A DNA stretch of 64,000 nucleotides, taken from assembly GCF_000150275.1 (NCBI RefSeq), contig NW_002060961.1:1264982-1328981 (forward strand), in the 5' to 3' direction. The first letter of the stretch is position 1; each line of letters begins with the position of its first letter. The DNA comes from Trichoplax adhaerens. Taxonomy: Eukaryota; Placozoa; Uniplacotomia; Trichoplacea; Trichoplacidae. Under the pieces are notes generated by a model that worked only from the letters and a program-made list of their open reading frames with translations, made no database searches and was not told where the DNA came from. Shown in pieces: positions 1-13,770 of the stretch. The translations under genes were made by a program, and so were the position numbers.

Positions 1-3000
1 AATTCATTCTGATTGAAACATGATCTGGTGGTTGCTAAGTTATCCTTAAAATATTCATTAGTACTAAAACTAAATTTCGATTAAGGAATATGCTATTATG
101 AAATAATGATTTATAGCACAGATTTCACAAAGTCATAAGGGTTATTAGGCAATGCAGTCAGTTTAACTAACAGAAATTTAACGACTACTAAATTTATAAT
201 TTGTATCTCGTATGATACATAAATTAACACTGTATTAGCGATAAGAGGAAGGTAAAGAGATATTTGTTAGTGTTTTAGTGGATCATGATAAAAAAGTTTT
301 TTAACCTTGTTGATCCTTTAGACTAAACATATTCACCGATCTAGTATAAAATCATTCAATAATAATAATATTTCAATCCGGAAACAGTTATGTTTTCAAG
401 ATGAATTATAGGATTCATATCCGATTGATTCTACGGCTAAGTTAATCGGAAATGATCACGTTTAATAGATTGTTTATATCGTAAGATGGAAAATTCGTTG
501 TTGTTATTACTTCAACAGTAAAATTAGTTTCATTCCACACATATAAAACGTAACTAGGGTAAATAATTAAATAATTTTTCATGTTTGCTTTAACTTCTAG
601 TAACGCATTATTTAATTATTGTCATATCTCTACTCAGAATCATTATAGTCATTTATAGGCAGTGCTAAGATCTCGAAGTTTAAAACTGCAACGGCTTATT
701 AATTTCAACGGGGTTTCGAAGCTTGTAAATAGTCATTTTAATAATTAAAATGATTTGGAAAGTGAATTTGTACTCTAAGATGATAAATTGATCGACGTAC
801 TTGTCCGTTCAATAGATAATAGTGTTATAGCCGGACTATTGAAAACTTATTTAAATACGTACCAGGTCGTAAGGTGACATCGATGAATTATTTAATTAAG
901 TTGTGTAGTAAATCGAAGAGTGACTATTATTCATGAATTTAGTGATGAAAATATCATACACTCGTATTGCCTTATATGAATAGCCATAATGGAAAGGCTT
1001 TGTCAAATTTCTATCAATGATTTGATCTTTCCTGTTCATCATAGTCTTATCAAAAATTTTTTTAGAAGTAATCGAAATTTCAATCGACCATTTCATTCTA
1101 TTTATTTTTAGGCTTTTTCAAATTTTGACCCATATAGCATATATTAGTCATTTCCTGATGTTTATAAATTGTGATGTCATAGTATTGTGCTAGAGATAGT
1201 GCAAATGTTTCATCAAATAGACTGTAATTTTACATTGATTATTAGTATATCTAGCATTATTAGGCCGGAAAGGGTGATGTAGTTTCGCATTTTTGTTTTG
1301 CCCAAAGGTATTGTTTATATTATTATCTAGATATAATGAATGAAGATAATTAATTAGAATTTAATGTTCTAAAACGATAATTTTTTGCCCTCTATAGTTT
1401 AAAAATTTGATAATATGTATGCCCGTAGGTTATGTTGTCAATAATTCAATGAGGTTATAGCACGATTTACTTTAGAAATGATTGTTTTACCCTTTCAAAG
1501 AAAGACTTGAAGATATTCGTTCGGAGAAAATTGTTACTAAATTAAAGTTATTGATTATGTAAGAATTATATCTATGCACACTTAATTAATCATGCTAATC
1601 ATACTAACTGATGTCTTATCGTTGGGTAAAAGTCAATGAAAATACTTTTACTATCAATAGCAATAATCAATATATATATTATGATTACATGACTTGCTTT
1701 AAATGATGTTGATTTATATCGTATGGATGCATTTTCAAAATAATGTACGTACTGCTAATTATAATAGTTCTTGATTGCAATTAAGTAGGAAATATATATG
1801 TTAAAGGATAATTGAACTTGTTCTGCACACTGTGTAAAGCAACAAAATTTCTATAATATAAATATAATTTCTTAATCAGCTGTAATAATCTATCTTACGA
1901 TATCATTTTGATTGGAAAGAAGAGATACGATAAAAAGTGTTCTTATTATCGACAGATGATCGAAATTTAATTTTTGTAACATGGTTCATCCAGACTTTTG
2001 CTTTATGATGAAACAAATGATTCGAATATTTTGGTCTAAGTTAAGCGGTGTAAATTATAGAAGAACATATGTCTGAATAAGTTATTAACCATAATAATCT
2101 ATTCTTCTTATATTGTCATTGGATAGGAAATACATGATGAAGGTATTCCTGTTACAAACTGAAGCGGCCAAGATTTGATTTTATAGGACTCTTTCGATAT
2201 TCTTGATTTATCCCCTTACAGAATGAACTTCAAATTAATGTGTGTGATGCGAGATAGTTATTTATTTCATAACGTAATTATTATATACGCAAAATTAATT
2301 AACCACGGTAATAGTAATTCTTATTACTATTTCCCAAGAATAAAAGAAGATTGATTATATTTTCACTATCAACAGAAATGATCAGGGGTAAACATGACAT
2401 CGTGAATTTTTTATATCATTGTTATATAATTAAAGATAATTTATGTTAATTTATATGACGCTAATTAAAGTCATTGATGATGTAAAAATAATATAGCTAG
2501 ACGGTTAATGAACCTAAATAGTACTTATTCTACTACATTACATCCATGATTCAGAAGGACTGAAGTATTTACTAAAAGGCAAAAATGTTATGACCATAAA
2601 TTTATTATTTGGGAAATTTTTGAATACTTTATAAAGTTTAAATGTCATTAATTACATAGAAGCTAGTTATGGCAGAAATTTTTACTAGACTTAATAGTCT
2701 TATATTACACAAAATCTTATTTCTATGGCTGATTTTAAGAAACAGATTGTCTAAGGGCAATATCTGTATACTTTATCTTTAATTATACCAGTATTTAATT
2801 CTATCCTATGGTGTTATCAGTTTGTCAAAGGATAACAGTAATAAATATATCGCTCCAAATTGAAGCTCTTTTAACGGTAACATGGCTATAATCTAGTTGT
2901 AATAGAAACTCATTTTATTTAGATTAATTACTTTGACGGTTGAAATTCTCTTCTTAACATATTTATTAGTGCTTGAAGGCTATTATGATTACTATGATCT

Positions 3001-6000
3001 CTTTGAATAAAGTGAATAAAGACATTCATTATATTAAAATTTATGTCCTTTTTCTCACCTCCTTGGCATTATTGATGACGTCGTACAGTATTTTACAGCA
3101 GAATAGCAAATCAAAGAACCTCTATAATAATCAGTTTCAAACAAATTTATGCTGCTACGGTTAGCTATTTTGATAGCGATTTTAAATAGTGTACTCTTGA
3201 CTTTATTACTTAAAAGAAGTAATAACTTTATCTTTTTGTTCCTGCGTTGATATAATACTAACTGAGAATAACAGAGGTCTAAGATGATATTTATAACCAT
3301 GTTAATGTCATAATATTAGGTAAAAGCATGGAAAAGATTAGATTTATATGTAAATAAATACGTCAGTGTTCAAAATAACAGTCATCGCTATTCTATTGAT
3401 TAGCTTCGGATAAAGCTCTTACAGTCTCACAATAATTAAAATTATAGAATTATTGAATTAATCTGATTATAATTACTTTAATTTTACCTCAATCAATTAC
3501 TTGCGATTACAGAAACCTTTATTACTTTGATTCGAATAAGCAAAATAAGCATCTACTTCTTTAGGGCCCGATAAATTTTATAAGCTTTCTGACTATGTGT
3601 TTTATGTGAAGTTTGAAAATACATAATCAGGTCGAAAGATAATGTATTAGCTTAAGAAAATTGAACTATATTTGAATCCTATTTATTATGTTTAAGTAAC
3701 TTGCATCATATAGAAAGAATAGTACGCAGTATGGTAATGAAGATATGGGAGTACAAGATTAGACATTTACTTTCGTAGCTAAGTAGGCCGAAGACGATTT
3801 GGCTACTTTAATAGAAATGAAAATTAAAGGGATAAATTGTTCATTTCTATTAAAGTAGCCTAATCGTCTTCATTAATCTGTTGCAGGCTTTGCATAAGTA
3901 AGAGCTAGATTATCTATTACTCTAATCAATTAATTCAGCTAAAGCTAATTAGATAACTTTTTTTGAAAATAAATAATCTTATTTTTTAACATTTTAAGCT
4001 TACGTAGCTTCTGACAGAGTTGCATTAATTTGCAAGTACGGTACATTCATTATTTAATTTATACAGGAATGTCGCGGAGTAACTTTAAGCTTAATAGCCG
4101 TAAAATAGTTTTCGTAAGATTACTTATGTTGAAACCTTTTGATATTAATTTATCTATGAAGTCTTACATGTTTTGATAGCTAAGTGTATCGTTTAATAAT
4201 AATATCTAATTATTGATAATATCGCTATAGCTCAAGCTTATGTAGATGAACTATCAATTGGCAGACATTTTAGTAACTTTTAGCTTTAGTTCATCTAAAA
4301 AGAGACTAGAAGAATTACTATTCCTTTGCTGATAGAAGATCGTCAATATTTAGAGTCGTACTATAGAGAGGTTTCAGGGAGACAAACTAGACAGCGACCG
4401 GTAGTGTTTAATTTTTGTAGTAGTTTTAATTTTTCCTTGTTACAAAATTTAGAGTTGTAATAAGAATATAAATGTTACTTGATGAATTATCTTAACTGAA
4501 AGGTGATTAAGCTGGATGTCTAATGGAACCAACTGAGCTTATTGATGTTTACTCGTGCCAGAAATCTGATTATTTTGGTATGCTATTTAACGGGATAAAT
4601 AAGCTACGTGTAATTTAATGAACTAATTAAATTCAAGCTAATTAGGTTACTTTATATGTGGTAGACGATTTGTTTATCAAAACACTATATTAAGTTCACA
4701 GAGACACAGTGTTTACTGCCGACAGAGTCTCATTAATTATGCTAAATTCAGAATTCATTTTTTTATCGTATTTGAATAAAATGAATCGATTAAGTGAAAG
4801 ATGAATTAGTGAATTGTATGTGAATGAGTAATTTATTTTGAATCTTAAGTTAAAGTGTATACAGAAGAACGATGTGTTATTAAACTGACTAGGCTTGATA
4901 GTAATTCTTTATATTAGTACTGCAGGTTTCGGTTAGTAAACATTGGTCTAGAGTTTGGTGATTTTAAATGCTACTGAGTTGTATAAAATGCCTTTTAATA
5001 GATCTTTATTTAAATTTTTAGACTTGTTTTTTATAAGTATATGCAGTTCTCATTTCAATAATAAATTGAAATAAATGTGATGTTAAACGGGTAGTGGCGT
5101 GTATAATACTAAAAATTAATTACAATAGGACCAATTGTACCTAAAGTAAATCAATTCGGTCAAAAAGCTTTAACTATCAGCTTCAATAGTGAAATTTATA
5201 TAATATTCTAATTAATTTAGGGATTATGTTCCTCTGCCTATATTGCTTAGAATACTTCTTGTATCGTTATTAACTATTAATTAATTACAAAATGAGGGCT
5301 TTATTGAAATGGGAATAAAGCAATACGGAACTTTATTGAATTATAGCAAGTTCGTCTAGCATAAATGAAATAGGATTGAAGATATTGCTAAAATATTCTA
5401 TTTAGTGCGTATCGTAAATAAAGATTCTCTATTGTTTCTATATACCATAGCATCCCTAATTCCAGATCCTATTCGATTTAAATGGGTGTAGTAATTTCAG
5501 CTTATTACAGTAGTAATTGAATTATGGTAGCATTAACAAGTAGAATAGTCTATTATACTTATAACATATTTCATGATTGCTGATCTTATGTCATGTTAGA
5601 GATTTGCTCAATTTTAATAACTCGGATTTTGAGTTAGACGATTGCCAAGCTCAACAACGGGAGAATACCTTGAAAGAAAATTCTCCGATAGTTTTGAAAG
5701 TTATTTATCGGTCTTAGATAAATATATGGTTACAGTATATCCGAACTTTCAATTGTAAATCAGTTATTTCTTGAGCGGTATGGAGACTTGAAGTCTTCTG
5801 AATCAAGCGAAATCTTCAAGCTTTAGCAAAACTTTTTAGCGAATTACACTAGCTTAGTTCTTGTATGCTTTTCTTGGCTTGAGTAAGATATATCTAGGTC
5901 TAACTCGTACGTATGTGTATATTATCATAATTTTCTCGTAGAATAAGCCCTACAAGTTGAATTCTTATTTGAATAAAATGTTGTATATTTAAGAAATCGA

Positions 6001-7298
6001 GACAGTGGCAAGTCCAAACAATCTGGCATATAAATTAATAATTTTGATTTAAATTTGCAAAGGTTTAAACCATGCAGCCGAAACCTTGAGGGATCTAATT
6101 ATTCGTTTATTAGAATTTCAAATTTTTTATCTACTTAGATGATTTTTCTAGTATGATTCTCATTTTACATGGTTATTACTTCTATTTTGACTAGAAAAGC
6201 AATAACGGCCTTTTACGTAAAGAAATTAAATAATATTTCGCGGGTTTACTAAGTTTTTTCGTTTCAATTTTGAAAACCAAAACATTTGCTGATATGTAAT
6301 GATAAGCAACTGACGGACCTAGCTATGATTTATTCGCAGTGAATTCCGCTACACTAAACGTTCGCGACATCTTTATTACATTTACAGAAATTCAACTCGT
6401 GTAACTGTTCTGTCAAAATTCTTTAAATTTAATATTCGAGTCTTTTCTTCGAAGAAATAGCTGCACGGCAAGTTTTCTACATGTTATGTCGCTCTAGCCA
6501 TCTAATTTATAGGATACATTGGCTTGATCTAGTATTGAGTACTCAAGTTAGGAAAGTTACAGCTTATTTACATGACGTTAAGCTATCCAATAATTCTCTC
6601 TAATTTAGATAATTAATTATCGGTAGAGAATATGCTCAATTTAGCTCAAAGTTATAGTTTACAGTAAATTTTATCTATCTGGAATATAACCTGACAAGTG
6701 CTAAAAATCAACAAATACAGATATTAATTGAAGAAAATAATCCCAATTCGCCAGTGAGTGTTAAAGTGCTGCATATCTGTCCTTTCAAAAAAATTAGAAT
6801 CAATTTTTCAAGATCAATAAATTTCATCAAAGCTATTCAGAACCAGTATTAGTACAACACTATGAAAATAGCGTCACTTTTAAGCTATACAAGTTCCAGG
6901 TAATTTCATAAACCTACTCTTGCTGCTAATACATGAACGCAGCAGCTATCATTATCAATAATGAACATTATACCGCCGATTCTTGAATAGCAGCTATGAA
7001 ATAGCCTATATTGCATTAATATGCCGATAAACTCGAGTTTATACGTGGTGCAAATGCAAATTCAAGGTTTTATAATAAAGCTGCACCCGAATTTGAAAGA
7101 GGCAAGTTTTATCATCGCTTGACATGCATAAAGTATCATTGCAAACAGATCTAATTTTACGATTATAGTACTTACAAAAATCTGATAAGAAGACTAGGTA
7201 ATTACTCAAGATTTTAGTTAACATCGTTATATTGTTATATTTACCTTACTTTATCAGGTGACGAATGTACTACTTTATGCAATGTGAAATATTATCAA
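1..7298. other. Intergenic, no supportable gene
   Basis: About 7.3 kb of AT-rich sequence with only short open frames of 60-80 codons, biased in composition and unlike any family I recognise. I see no splice-flanked exon series and no RNA gene. The one structured element is the hairpin at 3790-3871, listed separately. Confidence 0.6.
3790..3871. repeat. Near-perfect inverted repeat (hairpin)
   Basis: Two 31-nt arms, 3790-3820 and 3841-3871, are reverse complements at 30 of 31 positions (one T/A difference near the outer end). A 20-nt spacer separates them. The outer flanks do not continue the pairing. It could be a small foldback element or an expressed hairpin RNA. The sequence alone does not decide, and no terminal target-site duplication is evident. 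Confidence 0.8.
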
Positions 7299-8876
7299 TC
7301 ACAGGTTACACTTTGTAAGCATTTCCTTGATATCGGATAAAATAGAGGTTGCGGAAATTGGCTTTAAGGCCTCCAAGCTAACATTATTTTCTTGAATTTG
7401 TTCTTGCATTTTACGTAATCCAGGGAGCAAATATGCTTGTTCAGGATCCGTGAGATTTAGATGATCAATAACTATTTTAATTGACTGTAAAAGAACTGTA
7501 GGATGGTTAGTTATTGCACTAGAAGAGAATATTGATTGTTCTACACTATCTTCATTAATCTTGCTGTGACTTATAAATTCCCCCTTTATCCCATCATAAT
7601 GCATTCCTTGATTTTCAGCAGGATGGGTAATATGACTAGACATATCTAATGTTTCTCGAAAACTTACATTTGGTAATAAAAAATTAAAGTCATTATCTTT
7701 GATCTCTGGTAGTTTCTGGACAGAACTGAAGTATCCTACAGAAAGTATATTAGAATTACGAAAACTCTCAGCAATTACTTCAGGATTAACCTCATCCCAT
7801 GCATCCTTAATCCATTTCATGGCCGATAATTGATCGACTTTATAGATATCTACGTCGCCATCTTTATCTCTTTCTAGAGCATTTGTTACCTGTAAGCAGC
7901 GGTAATGCTTTCTAAAATTAGTCATAATACCACACTCCATTGGCTGATATTTAGCTGGTGTATTAGAAGAAAGGATCAAAATCTTGACATGGCTTAATAG
8001 CGTTTCATCATATTTATGTGATGGAGAGTTATCTACTATCAGTAATGCATGTCTATTTTGACGTTTAAAATGATCATTTATTTCCATTAGCCATTCAGTA
8101 AATATCGATGTAGTCATCCATGCTTTAGCATTAGATCTATACTTGAAGCCGAATTGCTCAGCTGATTTCTTTCGGAAGCAACGAGGCTTCTGGGAACATC
8201 CAATAACAAGAGGAAGTAATTTATCGGTACCGTCAGCATTTACGGTTAGAGCGATGGTTAATTTTGTCTTTCCTTTACGTTCTTTATCATCAAGCTTAAG
8301 AAAATGTGCCTGATCAGGAGTTATTTGATAAAATAAACCTGTTTCATCCATATTGTAGATATCTTGTAGTTCATAACGGCTAATAATCTGCGCAAATTCT
8401 GGATTATCTTCTACTGGTGATAGAATTGGAAATGCAGATCCATTATTTAATTTTCGTAATTTGATTCCATGTCTTTTTTTAAAGCAGTACAACCATCCAT
8501 TGGAAAAGGCTAAATTGGTAATATTAAGGGAATCTGCTAGTAGTCTACCTTTATTTTTAATTAAGTCATCAGTGAGTAAGATCCCACGACTTGCGCATTG
8601 CTTCACCCAATTTGCCAACTGCTGATCAAGTTGATCACTTTTGCCTCCCGCTCGAGTTTTCCGCCTGTTGCCAATCATACCCTCATGGTCATTAAGGTAA
8701 ATATCTTTCTTCTTTAACATTCGTGAGATTGTTCCTTGACATGGCCTATAAGGTAGGGAGAACCTTCTTCTTGCCCATTCTCCAATTTCTTTTTGTTGTA
8801 ATGTGGGATTTTGCACCGAATATTGACAAATGAGCCTTTTCTGCTTATAACTCAAGTTGGATTTCAGGCGAGACAT
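7299..8876 (-). CDS. Pogo/Tigger-like (CENP-B/Jerky family) transposase-derived protein
   Basis: An intact single-exon frame of 525 residues. In order I see an N-terminal helix-turn-helix of CENP-B/pipsqueak type (about residues 1-60), a second CENP-B-type DNA-binding helix-turn-helix (about 75-145, with NGWLYCFKKRHGIK) and a DDE superfamily catalytic core (about 165-340). The candidate catalytic residues are D177 in NMDETGLFY, D282 in IVDNSPSHK and E314 in QPMECGIM. Many Tigger and Jerky proteins have Asp at the third site, so an acidic triad is kept in a DDE form. The C-terminal 180 residues are less recognisable. I found no terminal inverted repeats in the flanks, and the frame has no disabling change, so it may be a young insertion or a domesticated gene. 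Its function as an active transposase is inference. Confidence 0.85.
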   Translation of the reverse strand: MSRLKSNLSYKQKRLICQYSVQNPTLQQKEIGEWARRRFSLPYRPCQGTISRMLKKKDIYLNDHEGMIGNRRKTRAGGKSDQLDQQLANWVKQCASRGILLTDDLIKNKGRLLADSLNITNLAFSNGWLYCFKKRHGIKLRKLNNGSAFPILSPVEDNPEFAQIISRYELQDIYNMDETGLFYQITPDQAHFLKLDDKERKGKTKLTIALTVNADGTDKLLPLVIGCSQKPRCFRKKSAEQFGFKYRSNAKAWMTTSIFTEWLMEINDHFKRQNRHALLIVDNSPSHKYDETLLSHVKILILSSNTPAKYQPMECGIMTNFRKHYRCLQVTNALERDKDGDVDIYKVDQLSAMKWIKDAWDEVNPEVIAESFRNSNILSVGYFSSVQKLPEIKDNDFNFLLPNVSFRETLDMSSHITHPAENQGMHYDGIKGEFISHSKINEDSVEQSIFSSSAITNHPTVLLQSIKIVIDHLNLTDPEQAYLLPGLRKMQEQIQENNVSLEALKPISATSILSDIKEMLTKCNL

Positions 8877-11800
8877 TTTAAGTATGATATAAATAGAAAA
8901 GAGTTTTAACTTGGAATATGTTTGATTCGAAATATTTTTTTCAGTATGATATCAGTGCATCAAGGAAAGTAATCGATATAGTTTCATACTTTGCATTTTA
9001 TACTATAGGATTGTTTAATAATTATTGATAATCTGTCTTGTATTTTACGGTGCAACATACTGTAATAATTTTAACCTTACTCTGTTGCAATGATTGACTT
9101 TCGTAATTCTTTAGCCGATGAGAAGGTTTATGCGCAATAATCAAGTAGGTGCATATTTATTAAATAATTAAATTAATTAATCATGTCATACAAGTCAGTT
9201 TTAGTACATTTTCCATAAATATCGTAATTAATTAGTTTAAAAGGTTGCATAGGTGCAGTGCAGAGTATTGCATGTTAGAAAGATACCATCTAATTACTTT
9301 ATAATAGTATTGCAGCTAATTTCTAGAATTCCTTTCTGTTTTAATTGGTGCTTTAAAAACCTTATTATTGCAAGTGGAGGCTAACAAATAGTGAATATGT
9401 TACCCAAATATGTAACAAAATATCGTCACACTGGATTAGAAATCAATCAATCACATAGTTGAGGTTATATTTTAAGAATTTGGTATTACTCATAAATTAG
9501 AAGGCACAATAGCTCAAGCAGGAAATATGGCGATTATGGCTGGTCACTCATACCAACACATTTCTACTACAAAGATAACCGGAGATATTTCTCGGTCTTC
9601 TTCTATCCCGAATTACCTGTCAAGATTAGCTCTCTGTGGTAACTTTGAATTTTTTCTTTAACTTTTACGATAACAGCGATATAGACCTTCTTCTTACGCA
9701 TAAATGATAAATTAACAAACTCTCTTCTCAGCAAACAAAAGTAATTCGCTCTTGAGCTTTCTAACCATATTTTTAAGCAGTTACAGAGTTTACATACATG
9801 GGAATTAATACTAATAAATGGCATGACTATCATTTATGCCGAGTCCTAAGTCTGTATGATTTTAAGCTGTACCTTAAATTGATAGAGATGTATTTAATAT
9901 GAGGCCACCATGATCAGAACTAGATCTAACGTTTGAGCTCTGTTATAAATTATGTATGTAGATACCAGTACATGAGCTCTAAACCCTAATAATATAATCG
10001 ACACTTACTTTATTAAGACATACAGTACAGTTCTACACTGTACTATTACTGAATTTCCGAACACATAACTATTGTAATTAGACCGAAATCATTACACTAA
10101 TTCACTTGCTCTTACGAGAAAATGAAATATATATGTTTTGTTATAATCTGTAACCTAATAGCAAGCTATAAATCATGAACTTCTACTTAATGCTAGTCTT
10201 TAACGCCGTGACATGCCTGAAAATATTGTTGACCTTAACTAGGGAACTAATCAAATTTATATAATACAAAATAGCGTTGTAAATCTACTTGATTTTAAGT
10301 TTGACCATTTATTATGAAGAAAGTAGTACTATGATACCTTGATTGTCTAACTAAATGAGACAATTAGGAACTTGTTTCTATCATGGATGATTATTTACCT
10401 CTATTAGAGGTTCAGCCGAGAGTTTATAATACATTACTATAGAGCCTTACATTCCAGCTCTGACGTAAATTTACGTTGTCAATCAAAGCAGTTATTGTGT
10501 TAGATTTTAGTTACGTATATATGAGGAATAAATGAAGATAGAGCTTAGAATGGAGGTGAGCAAATAATATAAAAATTATATTTTATAAGAGATTCTCAAA
10601 GAAGCAATAAAAATGCTCTTTATCCTTGCATAAATTAGAGAAGGCACATTCTAGAGTAATGCACTAGAATAATTAAAAAATGACACGGTCATAGCATGTA
10701 ATATTAAATAGCCTTAAAATTTGAAATTGTGTGCCATCATTATTGCTGCATAAGAACGACTGGTCAATTTGCTAACAAATTTTAAGCTTAATAGAAATTT
10801 AGAGAATTTGGTTGTTGGCCACTGAATTTAACTACTTGGATCTTATATGTATATTACTACGCTAGAATGGCTGAACTATTAAGTAGGTCCGGCTTGATTA
10901 GGAATTAGGAGTTTGTGACGTAACTTATTATTGAGATTGTAGACTATTAGCCATATTCCGTATGATCATGATAGCGTGAATTTCTATATTTATCTTCGGG
11001 TATACTTTAGTAGCTTATGAATGTAGACTGTAGTGGAAGATCCTATGCTAGAGTACTACTGAGTATGTACAGTTGCGTGTCGAGGTACTATTAAGGTTAA
11101 GGTTAGAGGTAAACATAGAACTGTAATTCAAGTACTCTAAATAGCAGAAATAATGTCTACACAAATACTGTAGCTGTATCCGTATTGGATTAATGATGGT
11201 GCACCGTAAAATGTTGTTATTAATTAATAATAATTTAAATTTGTATAAAATACAGTAGAATGTTGTTATGCCGATTGTAGCTCCGAGTGCTATGCAAAAT
11301 ACATAAGCTGGCTGCTTCGATTATTCTAGTAGCTCGTTCTAGAAGTGTTTAGTAGTTGTACGCGGCTGGAGTAGAACTGTAGTTATATTATCTTTGTATA
11401 AAGATGTAATGAGATTCTAATTGTCTATAAATTTCGAATTGGTGTGATCGGCTATATCAAGGAGCGTAACTAAAATACTTCATCATCGTCTATTTAATCC
11501 ATCGAATTAGATTGACTAGCCATAGTCTATCTCTTACTTTATAAATGGAAAGATTATACAATATTTTTAATCACGTTGTCATATAGTTGTCAATCATGTG
11601 TGTAATGATTCTGTTAATGGGATCCATTAATAAAAGAGAGAAAATAATGTTGCAATTGTTTTTTGATTATTGCCTAAATAACTTCTTTGCATATTTACAA
11701 TCATTGCACTACACGTAATAGGTTGTTTGCTTCGTAGAATTGTAAATAGAATTATTTACCGAGTTGCAAATTTCATACTTTTTTTGAAATAATTCTTATA

Positions 11801-12044
11801 CGATTACTGTAGATATCCTTAATACCTTAATTATAATAATGTGCTATCATTATAATTATATTATATATTCATTTACACTGAAATGACGTACGCCTAAAAA
11901 TAGGTTCAGTCTATTATGATTACATTAATAAAGATGAATTTTAATTCTATACAGTACTATACTTGGAGGCTATTGGCAATTTTGGCATAAGTAAATAACA
12001 GTATTAGCAACAAAAACAACAACAAATAAACAAACATCACGTCA
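8877..12044. other. Intergenic, nothing recognised
   Basis: AT-rich sequence upstream of the transposase-like gene. A short minus-strand open frame near 9603-9833 has no recognisable domain or conserved pattern, and I leave it out. No transposon terminal repeat matching the transposase-like gene was found here. Confidence 0.5.
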
Positions 12045-12990
12045 AGCTATCAATCATTTCTGGCTACCCACAGTGATGAGTTGAAGGCCTGAAGCCTATC
12101 TGCTGGCACAGAGTGGTATCGTAATATTAGAAGCCAGCATAAGGAAGGCTTCCATAAAGGCACGATAGTAACTAAAATTATTTAATTACCGATAATAAGC
12201 TTGAAGGTATTCTTCCATGATGATTTGAACCTTGATAGAAGACCTTTCGCCCCCCCCCCCCAATTTAGATTACTGTATGGCCTCCTAATTACTTCAATCC
12301 AATTATTATCTACACGAAATTTATTCTTTTGGCTAATTGAGAAAAGGAAATAAGGTATAGTATTGAGCTATCAATTATTTCTGGTTGGCAGCCATTATAG
12401 AATAAAAATCTAATGGCGGTCTACCAGTGAAGAAGAAAGACATAATAATAGAAACCAGTTTAAGAAAAATTATCAGATGTACTCGATAGTACCTGAAATT
12501 AATTCATAGTGGCTGATAAGTTTGAACGTATTCTCCCATGATGTTAGGAGACTTGATTAAAGACTTTTCAACCTAAATTTAGATTGGCTTTCATTCAACA
12601 ATTACTAATGCTATTCATTTGTATAATTAAGAAAAACCAGTAAAGCATGATCGAGAGCCTCAAAAATATTTTGTCTTTACGACTTTTCTCGAAAGGACCA
12701 AAAATGCGAAAAACGTAAGGTCCCGTGGTCCCTAATATAATAATAAGCAATTAATCATTTCTGGCTAACAATAATGATGAATTGATGAGCTATTTAAAGC
12801 AAGATTACCATGGGTATACGATAGCATCGAACTATTTGAATGTGGCTAATAATTAAGCTTGGGGGTATTCTGCCCTTGAAACAAGTGTCTAGAAGACTTT
12901 CCATCCTATACTTCCTTTACTGTAATTATTACGAATTACATTCATTTATCTAATTAAGAAAAGTAGGTAAGGCACAGTCCTAAATTGATT
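12045..12990. repeat. Three diverged tandem repeat units of about 250-320 bp
   Basis: Units start near 12045, 12366 and 12745. Each opens with a version of CAATCATTTCTGGCT. Each then carries, in the same order, a GCTTGAAGGTATTCT-like block, an AAGACTTTTC-like block and an AATTAAGAAAA block near its end. An unrelated insert at about 12655-12744 separates units 2 and 3. Unit 1 holds a 12-base C run at 12250-12261. The divergence suggests old duplications. No coding potential is apparent. Confidence 0.75.
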
Positions 12991-13770
12991 TGGGAGAGAC
13001 AGTGGATCGTAAATTGAGTGAAGTAGTAATATCATTTTCATGATTAGAAAGATAACAAGTTTAATTGCTAGTATGAAGGCTTGCCATACAAGTAAATCTG
13101 TTAACTCCCTTTTATTAAAAATAGAGTTTGTCTCATATTTAATTACTGTCTATATTTGAGGACACTTTAATATTTGTTGTCAAGTACGTTATCGAATTAA
13201 AGCTATAAATTTTATCCTTTAATATTATTATCTTAAATCTTTCCGAAAGGTCTATCGACAATGTACTTCGCTGGCGAATCGAAAGAAGCAATAATGGTCT
13301 CGAGACCATGAAAGAAAGGACCATGCTGGTACTAGGATTGTCGCTTTGGAAATAGAACAGTAGGGATAGCTAGGACTTCGGATATCGTTCTGTTTCATGT
13401 TCGTATCATTGCACGTCTATTTATCTGCTAAGGTCATGGCCAATAAATTTCCTGATAGGGAAGTGATTGCTAGTGTTGAAATCGTCAGAAGAGATATCAA
13501 AGTTTTAGCTAGTGTTGGAAGAAAAGGAATGTTGCCTCAATAATTGTTTCTGTTCGTTATTTTTGTAAGTAATGAAGGCATCGTATGATTGCTATTGGTG
13601 GAATCGTGGAAATGTAGTTTTATGTTTAGCAGCAATCTGAACGCAAATGGACTAGCGAATACTACTATAGTAAATTTGACACTGCATGATGTGGTAGCAC
13701 ATGTACCTGGGACTGTTGCATATCATCATGTCTAGCAAACTGTATAGAATGAACTGCGTTTTCGACATGT

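Noticed and set aside
2973-3300. Overlapping short open frames on both strands
   Set aside because: Fewer than 85 codons, AT-driven composition, no recognisable motif and no splice context.
7200-9100. Terminal inverted repeats with TA duplications around the transposase-like gene
   Set aside because: I looked for CAGT-type ends on both sides and found no convincing complementary pair.
12250-12261. Run of 12 C, and G runs at 37463-37472 and 51759-51766, as functional G-quadruplex sites
   Set aside because: Each is a single homopolymer run, not four spaced G tracts. Length polymorphism or sequencing slippage is the simpler reading.
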